Source: Methylotenera_A sp031399315
GTDB taxonomy: Bacteria; Pseudomonadota; Gammaproteobacteria; Burkholderiales; Methylophilaceae
NCBI GenBank assembly: GCA_031399315.1
Contig: JANNOS010000015.1
Location: forward strand, 1 to 30,698
Direction of reading: 5' to 3'
DNA length: 30,698 nucleotides
Made by a program: the position numbers and the translations under genes
In this document: in pieces, positions 8,570 through 16,528 of the stretch
How the letters are laid out: every line of letters starts with the position of its first letter
Position numbering within the stretch: the stretch's first letter is position 1
The notes under the pieces: model-generated
The model's input: the letters and a program-made list of their open reading frames with translations, nothing else
Told to the model about the DNA's origin: nothing
Database searches by the model: none

Positions 8570-8749
8570 TTACACACAGTCGCCATAAGCCTCTAACATG
8601 CGATTTAAATATCGTGCCTGTTGTTGTAGCTCTTTATTTTTTCGAGCGATGTTATTTGACGGCAAGCTTTTTTCTTTATCACTATCGGCCAAACTCGTGC
8701 TGGTAAATTTCTCTATGTCCGATGAATTTTTGTTGATGTTTTGCTTCAT
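8570..8749 (-). CDS. small hypothetical protein (59 residues) in the sugar-phosphate operon
   Basis: An unrecognised small gene that fills the gap between tpiA and alsS. It has an ATG preceded by a strong Shine-Dalgarno (AAGGAAAACTTAATG), runs 59 codons to a TAA, and is followed 23 bases later by the alsS start. The N-terminal half is polar and low-complexity (Asn, Ser, Lys, Asp). The C-terminal third, around ARKNKELQQQARYLNRML, reads as a charged amphipathic helix and ends in EAYGDCV. No signal peptide or membrane segment is visible. The position suggests co-expression with tpiA and alsS, perhaps as a regulator or subunit, but no function can be assigned. Confidence 0.6.
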   Translation of the reverse strand: MKQNINKNSSDIEKFTSTSLADSDKEKSLPSNNIARKNKELQQQARYLNRMLEAYGDCV

Positions 8750-8807
8750 TAAGTTTTCCTTTTTTGTGAGTTAAATTGCACCAGTATTTAAGTTAGTGCG
8801 TTACGTT

Positions 8808-9593
8808 TTAAATTAAACATAAGCTAGTATCACAAGCTATTTCGCATATTTTTCTAAAGTCTTCTGCTACTAAAGCACTTCTTCCAACTAAGCTGCCATC
8901 AATGTCTGGCATGGTTAAAAGGTTGCATACGTTTTGTGGGTTTAGGCTGCCGCCGTAAATAATTCTGATTTTATTCGCGAAACCTTCATCTTTTAACGCG
9001 ATTAAAACTCTAATAAAATGATGCATTTCTTGCGCTTCCTCTGGCGTTGCAGCCTTTCCAGTGCCTATCGCCCATACTGGCTCATAGGCAATGACCATAT
9101 CTACTTTCTTTACACGTTCAAAAGTCGCATGATCTAAATTACAGATAGTGAGTATTTGTGCCTCTACAATTTTCTTTGCCATACCTGACTTGCGCTCACT
9201 TAAAGTTTCGCCAACACAATAAATCGGTGTAATGCCTGCGTTGACCGCACGTGTCACCCTAATAGCGGCTTTTTCATTACTTTCGTGGCTAATCGTGCGT
9301 CGTTCTGAATGGCCGATAATGGCATATTTACAATTAAAGTCTTGTAGCATTACAGCCGAGATAGATGAGGTATAAGCACCTGATTCAAATTGACTGATAT
9401 TTTGCGAGCCCCAAGCGATGTTGCTACTTGTTAGCAAATGCTGCGCTTGGAATAAGTAAACATAGGGCAGGCACACTGCAAAGTCTGCATCATTAAAACT
9501 GCGAAGCTGCGCTTTTAATTGGTTAATTAGCATCGCATTTTTAGCAATGCCACCGTTCATCTTCCAGTTTCCAATGACTAAATTACGCCGCAT
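8808..9593 (-). CDS. tpiA: triosephosphate isomerase
   Basis: Interconverts dihydroxyacetone phosphate and glyceraldehyde 3-phosphate in the cytoplasm. At 261 residues it is of family length, and the catalytic set is complete: Lys11 in GNWKMN, His95 in IIGHSERR, Glu171 in AYEPVWAIGTGK, and the phosphate-binding IYGGSL (212-217). The start codon overlaps the end of fba by 11 bases, and its AAAGG ribosome site lies inside fba, so the two are translationally coupled. The C-terminal tail ends in CDTSLCLI, a little Cys-rich compared with the usual form. Confidence 0.95.
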   Translation of the reverse strand: MRRNLVIGNWKMNGGIAKNAMLINQLKAQLRSFNDADFAVCLPYVYLFQAQHLLTSSNIAWGSQNISQFESGAYTSSISAVMLQDFNCKYAIIGHSERRTISHESNEKAAIRVTRAVNAGITPIYCVGETLSERKSGMAKKIVEAQILTICNLDHATFERVKKVDMVIAYEPVWAIGTGKAATPEEAQEMHHFIRVLIALKDEGFANKIRIIYGGSLNPQNVCNLLTMPDIDGSLVGRSALVAEDFRKICEIACDTSLCLI

Positions 9594-10668
9594 ACTTTTG
9601 CCTTTGCATTACCAGCTGGCGGAGTTCATTTTTTGCATATCTTGCTGCCATCAAATCCATCGAAATGACCTTTATTTGGCTGGCATACCCCGCACTACCA
9701 AACGCTTCAAAACGGTCTTTGCATACTTTCTTCGCTTCCATAATTGCTGTTTTAAGCAAGACGCGGGGGTAAAACTCTTCAGGACTTTCAGCCATTTTTT
9801 TACGTAAGGCCGCGGTCATGGCTAAGCGAATATCCGTATCAACATTCACTTTACGTACGCCATATTTAATGCCTTCTACAATTTCAGAAACTGGCACACC
9901 ATAAGTTTCTTTAATATTTCCGCCATATTGGCGAATCATGGCCAACGATTCCTGGGAAACGCTCGATGCCCCGTGCATGACTAAATGCGTGTTAGGAATC
10001 AGTTCGTGAATGGCTTTAATTCGGTCTATCGCCAATATATCTTTACTTGGTGGGCGGCTAAATTTATAAGCACCGTGACTCGTGCCAATAGCAATGGCGA
10101 GTGCATCGACTTTTGTTGTTTTAACAAATTCAGCAGCCTCATCTGGGTCTGTGAGTAATTGCGACTCATCTAAAATACCTTCTGCGCCACTACCGTCTTC
10201 ATCACCGGCTTGGCCAGTTTCTAATGAGCCTAAACAACCCAATTCACCTTCTACAGAAACACCCACTGCATGTGCCATTTCCACCACGCGACTTGTCACA
10301 TCAATATTGTACTCATAGCTGGAAGGTGTTTTTGCGTCACTTTGCAGCGACCCATCCATCATCACACTCGAAAATCCACTGCGAATCGCAATTTGGCAAA
10401 CCGCTGGTGATGCGCCATGATCTTGGTGCATACAAATAGGCAGATGCGGATATTGTTCAACCGCCGCTTCTATCATTTTTCGCAAAAATGGTTCGCCTGC
10501 GTATTTTCTAGCCCCTGCCGAAGCTTGCAAAATAGCAGGGCTATTCACTTCGTCTGCCGCTTGTAAAATGGCGTGTATCTGCTCCATGTTGTTGATATTA
10601 AAAGCAGGTAAAGCGTAGCTATGTTCAGCAGCGTGATCTAACAATTGTCTTAATGAAATAAGTGCCAT
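9583..10668 (-). CDS. fba: fructose-bisphosphate aldolase, class II (Calvin-cycle subtype)
   Basis: Zinc-dependent reversible condensation of dihydroxyacetone phosphate and glyceraldehyde 3-phosphate to fructose 1,6-bisphosphate. It may also make sedoheptulose bisphosphate, as CbbA-type enzymes do. Its 361 residues and start ALISLRQLLDHAAEHSYALP are typical of the CbbA/FbaA2 subtype. Metal and catalytic residues lie in MHQDHGASP (Asp83, His84), the EGELGCLG strand, IGTSHGAYKF and LVMHGASSV, with the KVNVDTD segment near the C terminus. No good Shine-Dalgarno is visible before the ATG. The space between fbp and fba instead carries three tandem 13-base units. Confidence 0.95.
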   Translation of the reverse strand: MALISLRQLLDHAAEHSYALPAFNINNMEQIHAILQAADEVNSPAILQASAGARKYAGEPFLRKMIEAAVEQYPHLPICMHQDHGASPAVCQIAIRSGFSSVMMDGSLQSDAKTPSSYEYNIDVTSRVVEMAHAVGVSVEGELGCLGSLETGQAGDEDGSGAEGILDESQLLTDPDEAAEFVKTTKVDALAIAIGTSHGAYKFSRPPSKDILAIDRIKAIHELIPNTHLVMHGASSVSQESLAMIRQYGGNIKETYGVPVSEIVEGIKYGVRKVNVDTDIRLAMTAALRKKMAESPEEFYPRVLLKTAIMEAKKVCKDRFEAFGSAGYASQIKVISMDLMAARYAKNELRQLVMQRQKYAA

Positions 10669-10701
10669 ATTTTTTCTGTATTTTTAGCTGATAATTTAAG
10701 C

Positions 10702-10740
10702 ATGTAAGGGGAGTACGTAAGGTATGTATGTAAGGTCGCT
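10702..10740. repeat. three imperfect 13-bp tandem units between fbp and fba
   Basis: On the plus strand the hexamer GTAAGG occurs at 10704, 10717 and 10730, exactly 13 bases apart, within units ATGTAAGGGGAGT, ACGTAAGGTATGT and ATGTAAGGTCGCT. In the mRNA sense (minus strand) these read as repeated CCTTAC boxes, 34-65 bases before the fba start. The role is unknown; an intercistronic regulatory site is possible. Confidence 0.55.
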
Positions 10741-10748
10741 AAAGCTTG

Positions 10749-11810
10749 TCATGTCAATGACAAAACGCGCTCTTCGGCACGTTGCGAATCAAACTCGCTG
10801 TGATATAACTCAAGCAAACTAACTTCTATGCTTGACCCCAAAATGACTGGTACACGTTGATGAATATCCGTAGGCTGAATTTCTAAAATACGCTTACGAC
10901 CTGTAGTACTTTTGCCACCTGCCTGCTCCACAATAAAACTAATGGGATTAGCTTCATATAACAAGCGTAGCCGCCCCGCTTTAGCTGGTAGTTTGTTATC
11001 AACAGGATAAAGATACACGCCGCCGCGCATCAAAATACGATGTACATCGGCCACCATACTGGCCACCCAGCGCATATTAAAATCTCTCTCTCGGGTACCA
11101 TTACTGCCAGCTATACATTCATTAATATAATTTTGGACTGGCACTTCCCAATGACGCTCGTTACTGGCGTTAATGGCAAATTCGGATGATATTTTAGGAA
11201 TTTGAATATCTGGATGTGTTAAAACAAATTCTTGGGTTTCTGGGCACAAAGTAAAACCTTGCACGCCACTGCCTATGGTGATGACCAACATGGTAGAGGG
11301 CCCATACAAGGCATAGCCCGCGGCAAGCTGCTTATTGCCTGCTTGTAGAAAGTCGTAAATCTTATTAGCATCTTTAAACGCAGCTAATATAGAAAATATT
11401 GAGCCTGTTGACACGTTCACGCTCACATTTGATGAGCCATCTAGCGGATCAAAAACCACTAAAAACTTGCCATTTTTCTCAGCTTCTGTGAATAAAACAG
11501 GCGCATCTAATTCTTCTGAAACCAAGCCGCTCACTAGGCCACTTTTTTTAAACCCAGCGATAAATAAATCATTGCTAAGTACGTCAATATTGGTTTGCAC
11601 TTCACCTTGAACGTTTGTGACATCTAACTTATGGCCCACATTTACCAACGCGCCTTTTGCGGTAAGCGCTGCGATGCTTTTTGTGCAATCGGCGATATTA
11701 AGTAATAAGCTGCTAAGCGCCTTGCCATATGATAAATAGTGCGAAGCAGTTGCTAAATATTGTGCAAGCGTGATTACGTTCTCACTATTAGTTTTAATCA
11801 AAGGTTCCAT
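10749..11810 (-). CDS. fbp: fructose-1,6-bisphosphatase, class I
   Basis: Hydrolyses fructose 1,6-bisphosphate to fructose 6-phosphate and phosphate, the irreversible step of gluconeogenesis or of C1 and CO2 fixation cycles. At 353 residues it matches the class I family. Metal ligands are Glu99/Glu100 (VSEEL) and the signature DPLDGSSN (121-128), followed by VSVNVSTGSIFSI. Near the C terminus are GGVYLYP and LYEANPISFIVEQAGG, which bind substrate. It is first in the operon fbp-fba-tpiA-small gene-alsS and divergent from the CbbR-like gene, so control by that regulator is likely. Confidence 0.95.
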   Translation of the reverse strand: MEPLIKTNSENVITLAQYLATASHYLSYGKALSSLLLNIADCTKSIAALTAKGALVNVGHKLDVTNVQGEVQTNIDVLSNDLFIAGFKKSGLVSGLVSEELDAPVLFTEAEKNGKFLVVFDPLDGSSNVSVNVSTGSIFSILAAFKDANKIYDFLQAGNKQLAAGYALYGPSTMLVITIGSGVQGFTLCPETQEFVLTHPDIQIPKISSEFAINASNERHWEVPVQNYINECIAGSNGTRERDFNMRWVASMVADVHRILMRGGVYLYPVDNKLPAKAGRLRLLYEANPISFIVEQAGGKSTTGRKRILEIQPTDIHQRVPVILGSSIEVSLLELYHSEFDSQRAEERVLSLT

Positions 11811-12038
11811 AAAATTACATTTCTTTCTTGATATTTAACTTCTTTAGTTAGCTAATATGCAGATAACTAACATATTAAAATTGAATAGAAATCTTAATTT
11901 AAGATAACAGGATGTAATATATGATGGATGCAAAACTGAGTAAATTGACTTATTCTTTGCGTAACCTTGAGTTTTACTTATGTTGAAATAAAACACCTTA
12001 GAATTAATCACTCTGGAATTAAACACACTAGATAAGCC
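11811..12038. promoter_or_regulatory. divergent promoter region fbp / cbbR-like
   Basis: A 228-bp AT-rich region between divergent genes, the usual binding place of a LysR-type regulator. It contains a perfect inverted repeat ATCTTAA-T-TTAAGAT (11891-11905) and a looser GTTAG...CTAAC pair around 11847-11871. Either could be the regulator's site. The inverted repeats are seen directly; their function is inferred. The 60-codon frame on the minus strand here is AT-driven and has no coding look. Confidence 0.5.
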
Positions 12039-12968
12039 ATGCGAAATCTTACGCTACGACAAATTAAAATCTTCCTGAGTGCGGCCAAGCACCTGAGCTT
12101 TTCTCACGCATCAGAAGAGCTACATATCACAGGCTCGGCTGTTTCTTTGCAAATCAAAGAGATGGAGGGTGAGATTGGCATGAACTTATTCAACCGTGAA
12201 AATAAAAAAATTGCACTCACCGTCGCAGGCGAGCATTTTTTAACTTATGCCAACCGAATGATGAGTATCTTGAATGATGCCAGAGTCGCGATGGATAATT
12301 TACGCGATACAGAAGTTGGGGTACTTAAAATAGGACTTGTGAGTACTACCAGATATTTTTTACCTACTATTTTGGTGCACTTCAAAGAAATTTACCCGAA
12401 TGTGCAAATCAAGGTCATTGTGAAAAATCGGGAAGCGTTAATCACATTATTAAGTGATGGGCTCGTCGATATTGCAATTATGGGCAAGCCGCCTGGCTAC
12501 ATTGATGCAGAAGCCACGCCGTTTGCAAGCCATCCACATGCATTCGTTGCTAGCCCGACAAATAAATTGGCAGGCAAATCTAATTTACCTGCTGACATTC
12601 TTAATGAAGTAGATATTATTTCCAGAGAAGAAGGTTCTGGCACTCGGTACATCATGGAAAAATACATTTCAGAACAAAGGCTCTCACTAAAGGTTAGCAT
12701 GGAGATGTCGGGGAATGAGACCATCAAACAAGCAGTCATGGCAGACTTAGGAGTGTCATTTGTTTCATTGCATACAGTTGGGCGCGAACTTGCTAATAAG
12801 CAAATCGTGATACTAGATATAGCAGGTACGCCAGTCATGCGTACTTGGCATATCGTCACACCAACAAATCAACCCACCGCACATGCAACAGCAGCATTCA
12901 GAGAGTTTGTTTTAGAAAAAGCAGAAGGAATTCTAAACGATCTTTTTGAAATTCACTTTCACTCATAG
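12039..12968 (+). CDS. cbbR: LysR-type transcriptional regulator, CbbR-like
   Basis: A 309-residue LysR-family regulator. The N-terminal winged helix (about 1-60) reads LTLRQIKIFLSAAKHLSFSH...SAVSLQIKEMEGEIG, closest to the CbbR subgroup. The effector domain contains REEGSGTR (about residue 196 onward), a loop conserved in CbbR proteins that sense phosphorylated sugars or NADPH. CbbR normally activates Calvin-cycle operons. No RuBisCO is in the window, and here the divergent target is fbp-fba-tpiA-alsS, so a sugar-phosphate role is inferred. The ribosome site before the ATG is weak (GATAAG). The gene is convergent with vanR, 49 bp away; a TTAGA-G-TCTAA palindrome lies in that gap. Confidence 0.8.
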   Translation: MRNLTLRQIKIFLSAAKHLSFSHASEELHITGSAVSLQIKEMEGEIGMNLFNRENKKIALTVAGEHFLTYANRMMSILNDARVAMDNLRDTEVGVLKIGLVSTTRYFLPTILVHFKEIYPNVQIKVIVKNREALITLLSDGLVDIAIMGKPPGYIDAEATPFASHPHAFVASPTNKLAGKSNLPADILNEVDIISREEGSGTRYIMEKYISEQRLSLKVSMEMSGNETIKQAVMADLGVSFVSLHTVGRELANKQIVILDIAGTPVMRTWHIVTPTNQPTAHATAAFREFVLEKAEGILNDLFEIHFHS

Positions 12969-13017
12969 ATGGATATAGGCACAACCCAAGGGTTTGGACC
13001 TCACACTTTATTAGAGT

Positions 13018-13689
13018 CTAATCCTCTTTAAAACTAGTAAACAAACTCGAAATTTGCGCTTGACCGTGTTCACGGAATAGAAACTCTGCTCTTTGGCCAT
13101 CACCATTGCGAATAGCGTTGACAATGGCATGGTGCTGACCGTGGGCGCGAAACAAATGCGCATAGGCTTTATCTAAACCAAGGTTCTTGAAGGCTATGGC
13201 TGATGGTGCAACAAAGGGGACGGCATTGAGTCTTTTAATGAACATGCTGGTTAGCTCGGAACCTGCATGTTCGATAATTATTTGATGAAAACGAGCATTC
13301 ATTTGTCCGTATAGTTCTTCGTCTTCAGGTTTTAAATGCCGCTTTTCAAATAAGCGGTCACCTTCTTCTAAACATTCTTTTAATGCCTGCAAGGCTTCTG
13401 TTTTATCTTCCTTTTCAGCTAAAGTATGTGCCGCATGACCTTCCAGAATCGCCCGAAGCTCAAGTGCTGATCGGCATTCCTCATGGCTAAAAATTTTAAC
13501 TGAGTATCCACGTTTACTAAAAGGCTCAAGAAAACCTTCTGCTGCGAGCGCAGGTAAGGCATTGCGAATAGGCGTGCGCGAAATATTAAGACGTTCGGCA
13601 AGTCCTATTTCAGTAATCCGCTCTCCAGCTTGTAATTCGCCGGTAAGAATCATTTCACGTATACGTTGAATAGGATTAAGCATTTCCAT
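13018..13689 (-). CDS. vanR: GntR/FadR-type repressor of vanillate catabolism
   Basis: A 223-residue FadR-subgroup regulator. The winged helix-turn-helix spans about 20-60 (GERITEIGLAERLNISRTPIRNAL, EGFLE, RGYSVK). The all-helical FCD ligand domain (about 70-215) shows metal-type His residues in RFHQIIIEHAG and HGQHHAIVNAI. It is the third gene after vanA and vanB, 55 bp downstream of vanB, the usual place for the vanillate-responsive repressor. Palindromes matching the described Caulobacter VanR operator lie at the vanA promoter, so autoregulation through the vanABR operon is expected, with vanillate as the inducer (inference from family and context). An ATG two codons downstream (13683) is an alternative start. 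Confidence 0.85.
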   Translation of the reverse strand: MEMLNPIQRIREMILTGELQAGERITEIGLAERLNISRTPIRNALPALAAEGFLEPFSKRGYSVKIFSHEECRSALELRAILEGHAAHTLAEKEDKTEALQALKECLEEGDRLFEKRHLKPEDEELYGQMNARFHQIIIEHAGSELTSMFIKRLNAVPFVAPSAIAFKNLGLDKAYAHLFRAHGQHHAIVNAIRNGDGQRAEFLFREHGQAQISSLFTSFKED

Positions 13690-13744
13690 GGGGTCTACCC
13701 TGATTTATTGGTTGATGCAGTCTGGACGCTAACCCCAACACCAC

Positions 13745-14689
13745 TCACAAATCCAGCACTAAGCAAGTGCTTTTACTGCGAGAGCAGCAGGGTGTAAATC
13801 GGTCATTAGCCGCTTTCTCAGCATCGGTTAGGAAAACATCGCGATGCGCTGGTTCGCCTGCTAATATGCCTGTTACACAAGTACCACAGATACCTTCTTC
13901 GCAGGATACGGGTAAGAAAATATCTTCATCTTCAAGAGCTTCTAATACGGACTGGTCTGCAGAAATGTGGATGATTTTCCCTGTACTTTTAATCTCTACT
14001 TCAAAGGCGCCGTCGTGAGATTTATCTACCGATTCTGCGGCAAAGTATTCTTTATGCACTTGTTTCGCTGGCCAATTTAGATGGGTGGCATTGTCGATAA
14101 TAAACTTCATAAATCCATTGGGGCCGCATACATAAACATGCGCACCCGTTGTTGGATTTCCAAGCGCAGTTTTTACGTCAAGCACTTGTTTTTGATCGTC
14201 AAAATAGCATGTGACTTTATCTGCAAAACCAGAGGATTGAATGCGTGTGACAAATGCGGCGCGACTTTGACTGCGCGCGCAGTAGTGCATTTCGAAATCT
14301 TTGCTTAAATGGTGTAGTGTTTCAGCCATTGCTAAAATCGGCGTCACACCAATCCCACCAGCAAATAATAGCGTTTTCTCCACATCACTATTCAATGGGA
14401 AAAGGTTGCGCGGCGCACTGATCTCGATTTCATCGCCTTCTTTCAATAAGCTATGTACGGCTTCAGAACCGCCGCGAGAGTTGGGATCTTTAAGTGCCGC
14501 GATTAGGTATCGATGGGATTCACTTGGCGGGTTACACAAAGAATACTGTCGAATAAGTCCGTTAGGTAAGTGTAGGTCGATATGTGAGCCGGCATCAAAC
14601 GCGGGCAATGAAGCGCCTTCGTTAGGTACAAGTTCTAAGCTAACAATATCGTCGGCTTCAATTTGTTTGGATTTTATGAAAACTTTCAT
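13745..14689 (-). CDS. vanB: vanillate O-demethylase, reductase subunit
   Basis: The electron-transfer partner of VanA: takes electrons from NAD(P)H through flavin and a plant-type [2Fe-2S] cluster. The 314 residues are ordered as flavin domain (RQYS 47-50), NAD domain (GGIGVTPILAM 111-121, YVCGPNGFM 186-194), then C-terminal ferredoxin with CEEGICGTC giving Cys263, Cys268 and Cys271 and the fourth ligand at Cys301 or 302. All motifs are intact. It starts 30 bp after vanA, so is co-transcribed with it. The family also contains phthalate-dioxygenase-type reductases, but the vanA pairing makes the call firm. Confidence 0.93.
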   Translation of the reverse strand: MKVFIKSKQIEADDIVSLELVPNEGASLPAFDAGSHIDLHLPNGLIRQYSLCNPPSESHRYLIAALKDPNSRGGSEAVHSLLKEGDEIEISAPRNLFPLNSDVEKTLLFAGGIGVTPILAMAETLHHLSKDFEMHYCARSQSRAAFVTRIQSSGFADKVTCYFDDQKQVLDVKTALGNPTTGAHVYVCGPNGFMKFIIDNATHLNWPAKQVHKEYFAAESVDKSHDGAFEVEIKSTGKIIHISADQSVLEALEDEDIFLPVSCEEGICGTCVTGILAGEPAHRDVFLTDAEKAANDRFTPCCSRSKSTCLVLDL

Positions 14690-14719
14690 ATCGTTAATCT
14701 CATGTGGCGAACAGTCGTC

Positions 14720-15775
14720 TTACGCTGGGTTCACTTTTAGTGCGGTTTCTTTTTTAATGGTACGCTCAATCATGCGGCGTGCTTGAACACCGCCAGCATC
14801 AATATCTAGCTTCAGCACAGACTTATCTGGGTAAGTAAGAAGATTTTTTTGCTGATTTTCCAACATTTCCATATCCTCTTCAAAGATGGCGCCTTGCCCT
14901 TTGCGTATTTTTGCAGTGAGTTCATCATCATGAATGCGGAACTTTCTAGCAAGTCCCCAAAAATAGTGCAGAGATGTATCAGTTTCTGGCGTAATAAAAT
15001 CTACAACAATGGTGCTCACTTTGTCTTTGTCATCTGCATGGTAGCCACCTTTGCTTGCAAGCGCAACGCCAACTTCAATCATAATATGGCTAGGTAACGT
15101 GAAGCGGCAGATTTGCCAGCGATCCACTTTTGCTTCTGGGTCAAGTCCATTTTCTTTCATGGCCATTTGCCAGAACGGCGGGGCAGAAATATTATCCATA
15201 AATCTGCTGGTGATGACATGACCATCGACTACTTCAGTTTTGGATGGTGTTTCATCAATTTCAGGTTGTCCAATACTGGTCGCGTGTACATAGGTTTCGT
15301 GACTTAAATCCATCAGATTGTCGATCAATAAGCGATAGTCGCAAGCAATATTGAATAAACCGCCACCAAATACCCACTCTTTAGATTTATACCAAGTGAA
15401 ATCAGGAATCAAAGCAGAGTCGGCTTTACTAGGGTCGCCAGTCCAAACCCATATAAAACCATCAAATTCGGTGACTGGATATTTGCGAATGCAAGGAAAT
15501 TGATCAACACGCTGCTTAGGCATACATGCAGTTTTACCCTCTGAACCCATCGCCAAGCCATGATAACCGCATACTAAATTATCGCCTTGTACAAACCCCA
15601 ATGATAACGGTGCGCCGCGATGTGGGCAGAAGTCTTCTAAACCGTGAACGACCCCTTTTGAGTCACGATAAAATACAATTTTTTCATTACAAACTGTTCT
15701 GCCGAATGGTTTTTCGCCCACTTCATTGCTATTACAAGCAACGTACCATGTGTCTTTAATCATTGTTTGCGTCAT
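14720..15775 (-). CDS. vanA: vanillate O-demethylase, Rieske oxygenase subunit
   Basis: Oxidative demethylation of vanillate to protocatechuate, releasing formaldehyde, with O2 and electrons from VanB. The protein has 351 residues from the ATG at 15775. Rieske [2Fe-2S] ligands are Cys50, His52, Cys69 and His72 (CPH...CGYH), and the mononuclear iron site lies in NLMDLSHETYVHATSIG. An upstream TTG (15793) would add six residues, but GAGGA 8 bases before the ATG at 15775 decides the start. It is first gene of the vanABR operon. A syringate- or other methoxybenzoate-specific variant is possible, but the similarity pattern and the vanR neighbour support vanillate. Confidence 0.92.
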   Translation of the reverse strand: MTQTMIKDTWYVACNSNEVGEKPFGRTVCNEKIVFYRDSKGVVHGLEDFCPHRGAPLSLGFVQGDNLVCGYHGLAMGSEGKTACMPKQRVDQFPCIRKYPVTEFDGFIWVWTGDPSKADSALIPDFTWYKSKEWVFGGGLFNIACDYRLLIDNLMDLSHETYVHATSIGQPEIDETPSKTEVVDGHVITSRFMDNISAPPFWQMAMKENGLDPEAKVDRWQICRFTLPSHIMIEVGVALASKGGYHADDKDKVSTIVVDFITPETDTSLHYFWGLARKFRIHDDELTAKIRKGQGAIFEEDMEMLENQQKNLLTYPDKSVLKLDIDAGGVQARRMIERTIKKETALKVNPA

Positions 15776-15801
15776 GCTAGAGTTCCTCGTCAAAACTAAT
15801 T

Positions 15802-15813
15802 ATTGGATACAAT
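15802..15813 (-). promoter_or_regulatory. VanR-like operator at the vanA promoter
   Basis: ATTGGATACAAT, one base away from the palindrome ATTGGATCCAAT described as the VanR operator in Caulobacter. It lies 26 bases before the vanA ATG. On the minus strand a possible -10 (TATAAA, 15821-15826) and -35 (TTGATA, 15842-15847, 15-base spacing) lie just upstream, which would put the box over the transcription start, a normal repressor position. The box is seen directly; binding is inferred. Confidence 0.75.
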
Positions 15814-16114
15814 TTAATAATTTATACTATAACAAAAAAAATATCAAGAATTAAAATTGAGTTGTTATGCGTGACATTTAACATTGATTTACATGGAATT
15901 TATTACTTTTTTTCTTGTTATTTTTCTTGTGAATGATAATATTAAAATATTGTACTAAGCTTTAATTTGGAATAATTGGATACAAATTTGAGTTCATGAA
16001 AGATTTATCTCTTTTTATACAGCCTACATTTTAGTTGCATAAGCCGATATTCATGGAGTTTAATCCAGCGTAAATACCGCATGAAAATTTAATTAAGAAA
16101 GGAAAATTATAACG
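15814..16114. promoter_or_regulatory. divergent promoter region vanABR / thioesterase-TSUP
   Basis: The larger part of a 321-bp, very AT-rich gap between divergent vanA and the thioesterase gene. It contains the likely vanA promoter, a second VanR-like box (15975-15986) and the thioesterase ribosome site AAAGGA (about 16100). No open frame worth calling; a 67-codon frame on the minus strand overlaps the thioesterase start and is a shadow. Confidence 0.6.
15975..15986 (+). promoter_or_regulatory. second VanR-like box, before the thioesterase gene
   Basis: ATTGGATACAAA, identical to the vanA box except for the last base, in the same orientation on the plus strand and 173 bp away. It lies about 130 bp before the thioesterase ATG. 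A possible -35 (TTGTAC at 15950) with a weak -10 at 15973 would be overlapped by the box. This suggests that the thioesterase/TSUP pair belongs to the vanillate regulon. Confidence 0.62.
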
Positions 16115-16516
16115 ATGAGTGCAAGTGACTTTGATGATTTCATCGGTATCAATATGATTGGTTTTGTTGATGACAACTACGTAGTCGAGCTTGATGTTGA
16201 ACCCAAGCATCTGAATCCCGTAGGCATCGTGCATGGTGGTGTGTTATGCACGATGCTTGATACTGCAATGGCAAAGGCTTTTTTTGAAACACTGCCAAAG
16301 GAAAAGCAACTAGGAGCAGCGTTGGAATTGAAAATAAACTTTTTAAGACCTACCGAGACGGGAAAGCTTACCGCCTTTGGTAAGCTTGTTAACCCAACAC
16401 GGCGCACGGCCTTTGTTGAAGGCTATATACTGAATGAGGAAGGAAAATTGGTCGCTAAGGCAAGTGCAACCTTGATACTGTCTGCAAAGATAACAGGTGA
16501 AGGGCAATCAGCTTAA
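16115..16516 (+). CDS. PaaI-type hotdog-fold thioesterase
   Basis: A 133-residue single hotdog-domain protein. The signature NPVGIVHGGVLCTMLDTAMAKA (about 35-56) has the HGG turn and the Asp of the helix that activates the nucleophile in PaaI-family enzymes. The C-terminal strands include ELKINFLRP and LVAKASATLIL. It hydrolyses an acyl- or aroyl-CoA thioester in the cytoplasm; the substrate is unknown. Next to vanillate genes, an aromatic CoA thioester such as vanilloyl- or feruloyl-CoA, or release of trapped CoA, is a reasonable guess. The TSUP permease gene starts 12 bp after its stop. AAAGGA lies about 11 bases before the ATG. Confidence 0.82.
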   Translation: MSASDFDDFIGINMIGFVDDNYVVELDVEPKHLNPVGIVHGGVLCTMLDTAMAKAFFETLPKEKQLGAALELKINFLRPTETGKLTAFGKLVNPTRRTAFVEGYILNEEGKLVAKASATLILSAKITGEGQSA

Positions 16517-16528
16517 TAAAGGCAATAT

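Noticed and set aside
11844..12026. 60-codon frame on the minus strand in the fbp / cbbR-like divergent region
   Set aside because: Very AT-rich, no ribosome site, composition of a promoter region, and it overlaps the expected LysR binding region.
12969..13017. TTAGA-G-TCTAA palindrome between cbbR-like gene and vanR as a terminator
   Set aside because: The one-base loop cannot form a stable hairpin and there is no proper T run.
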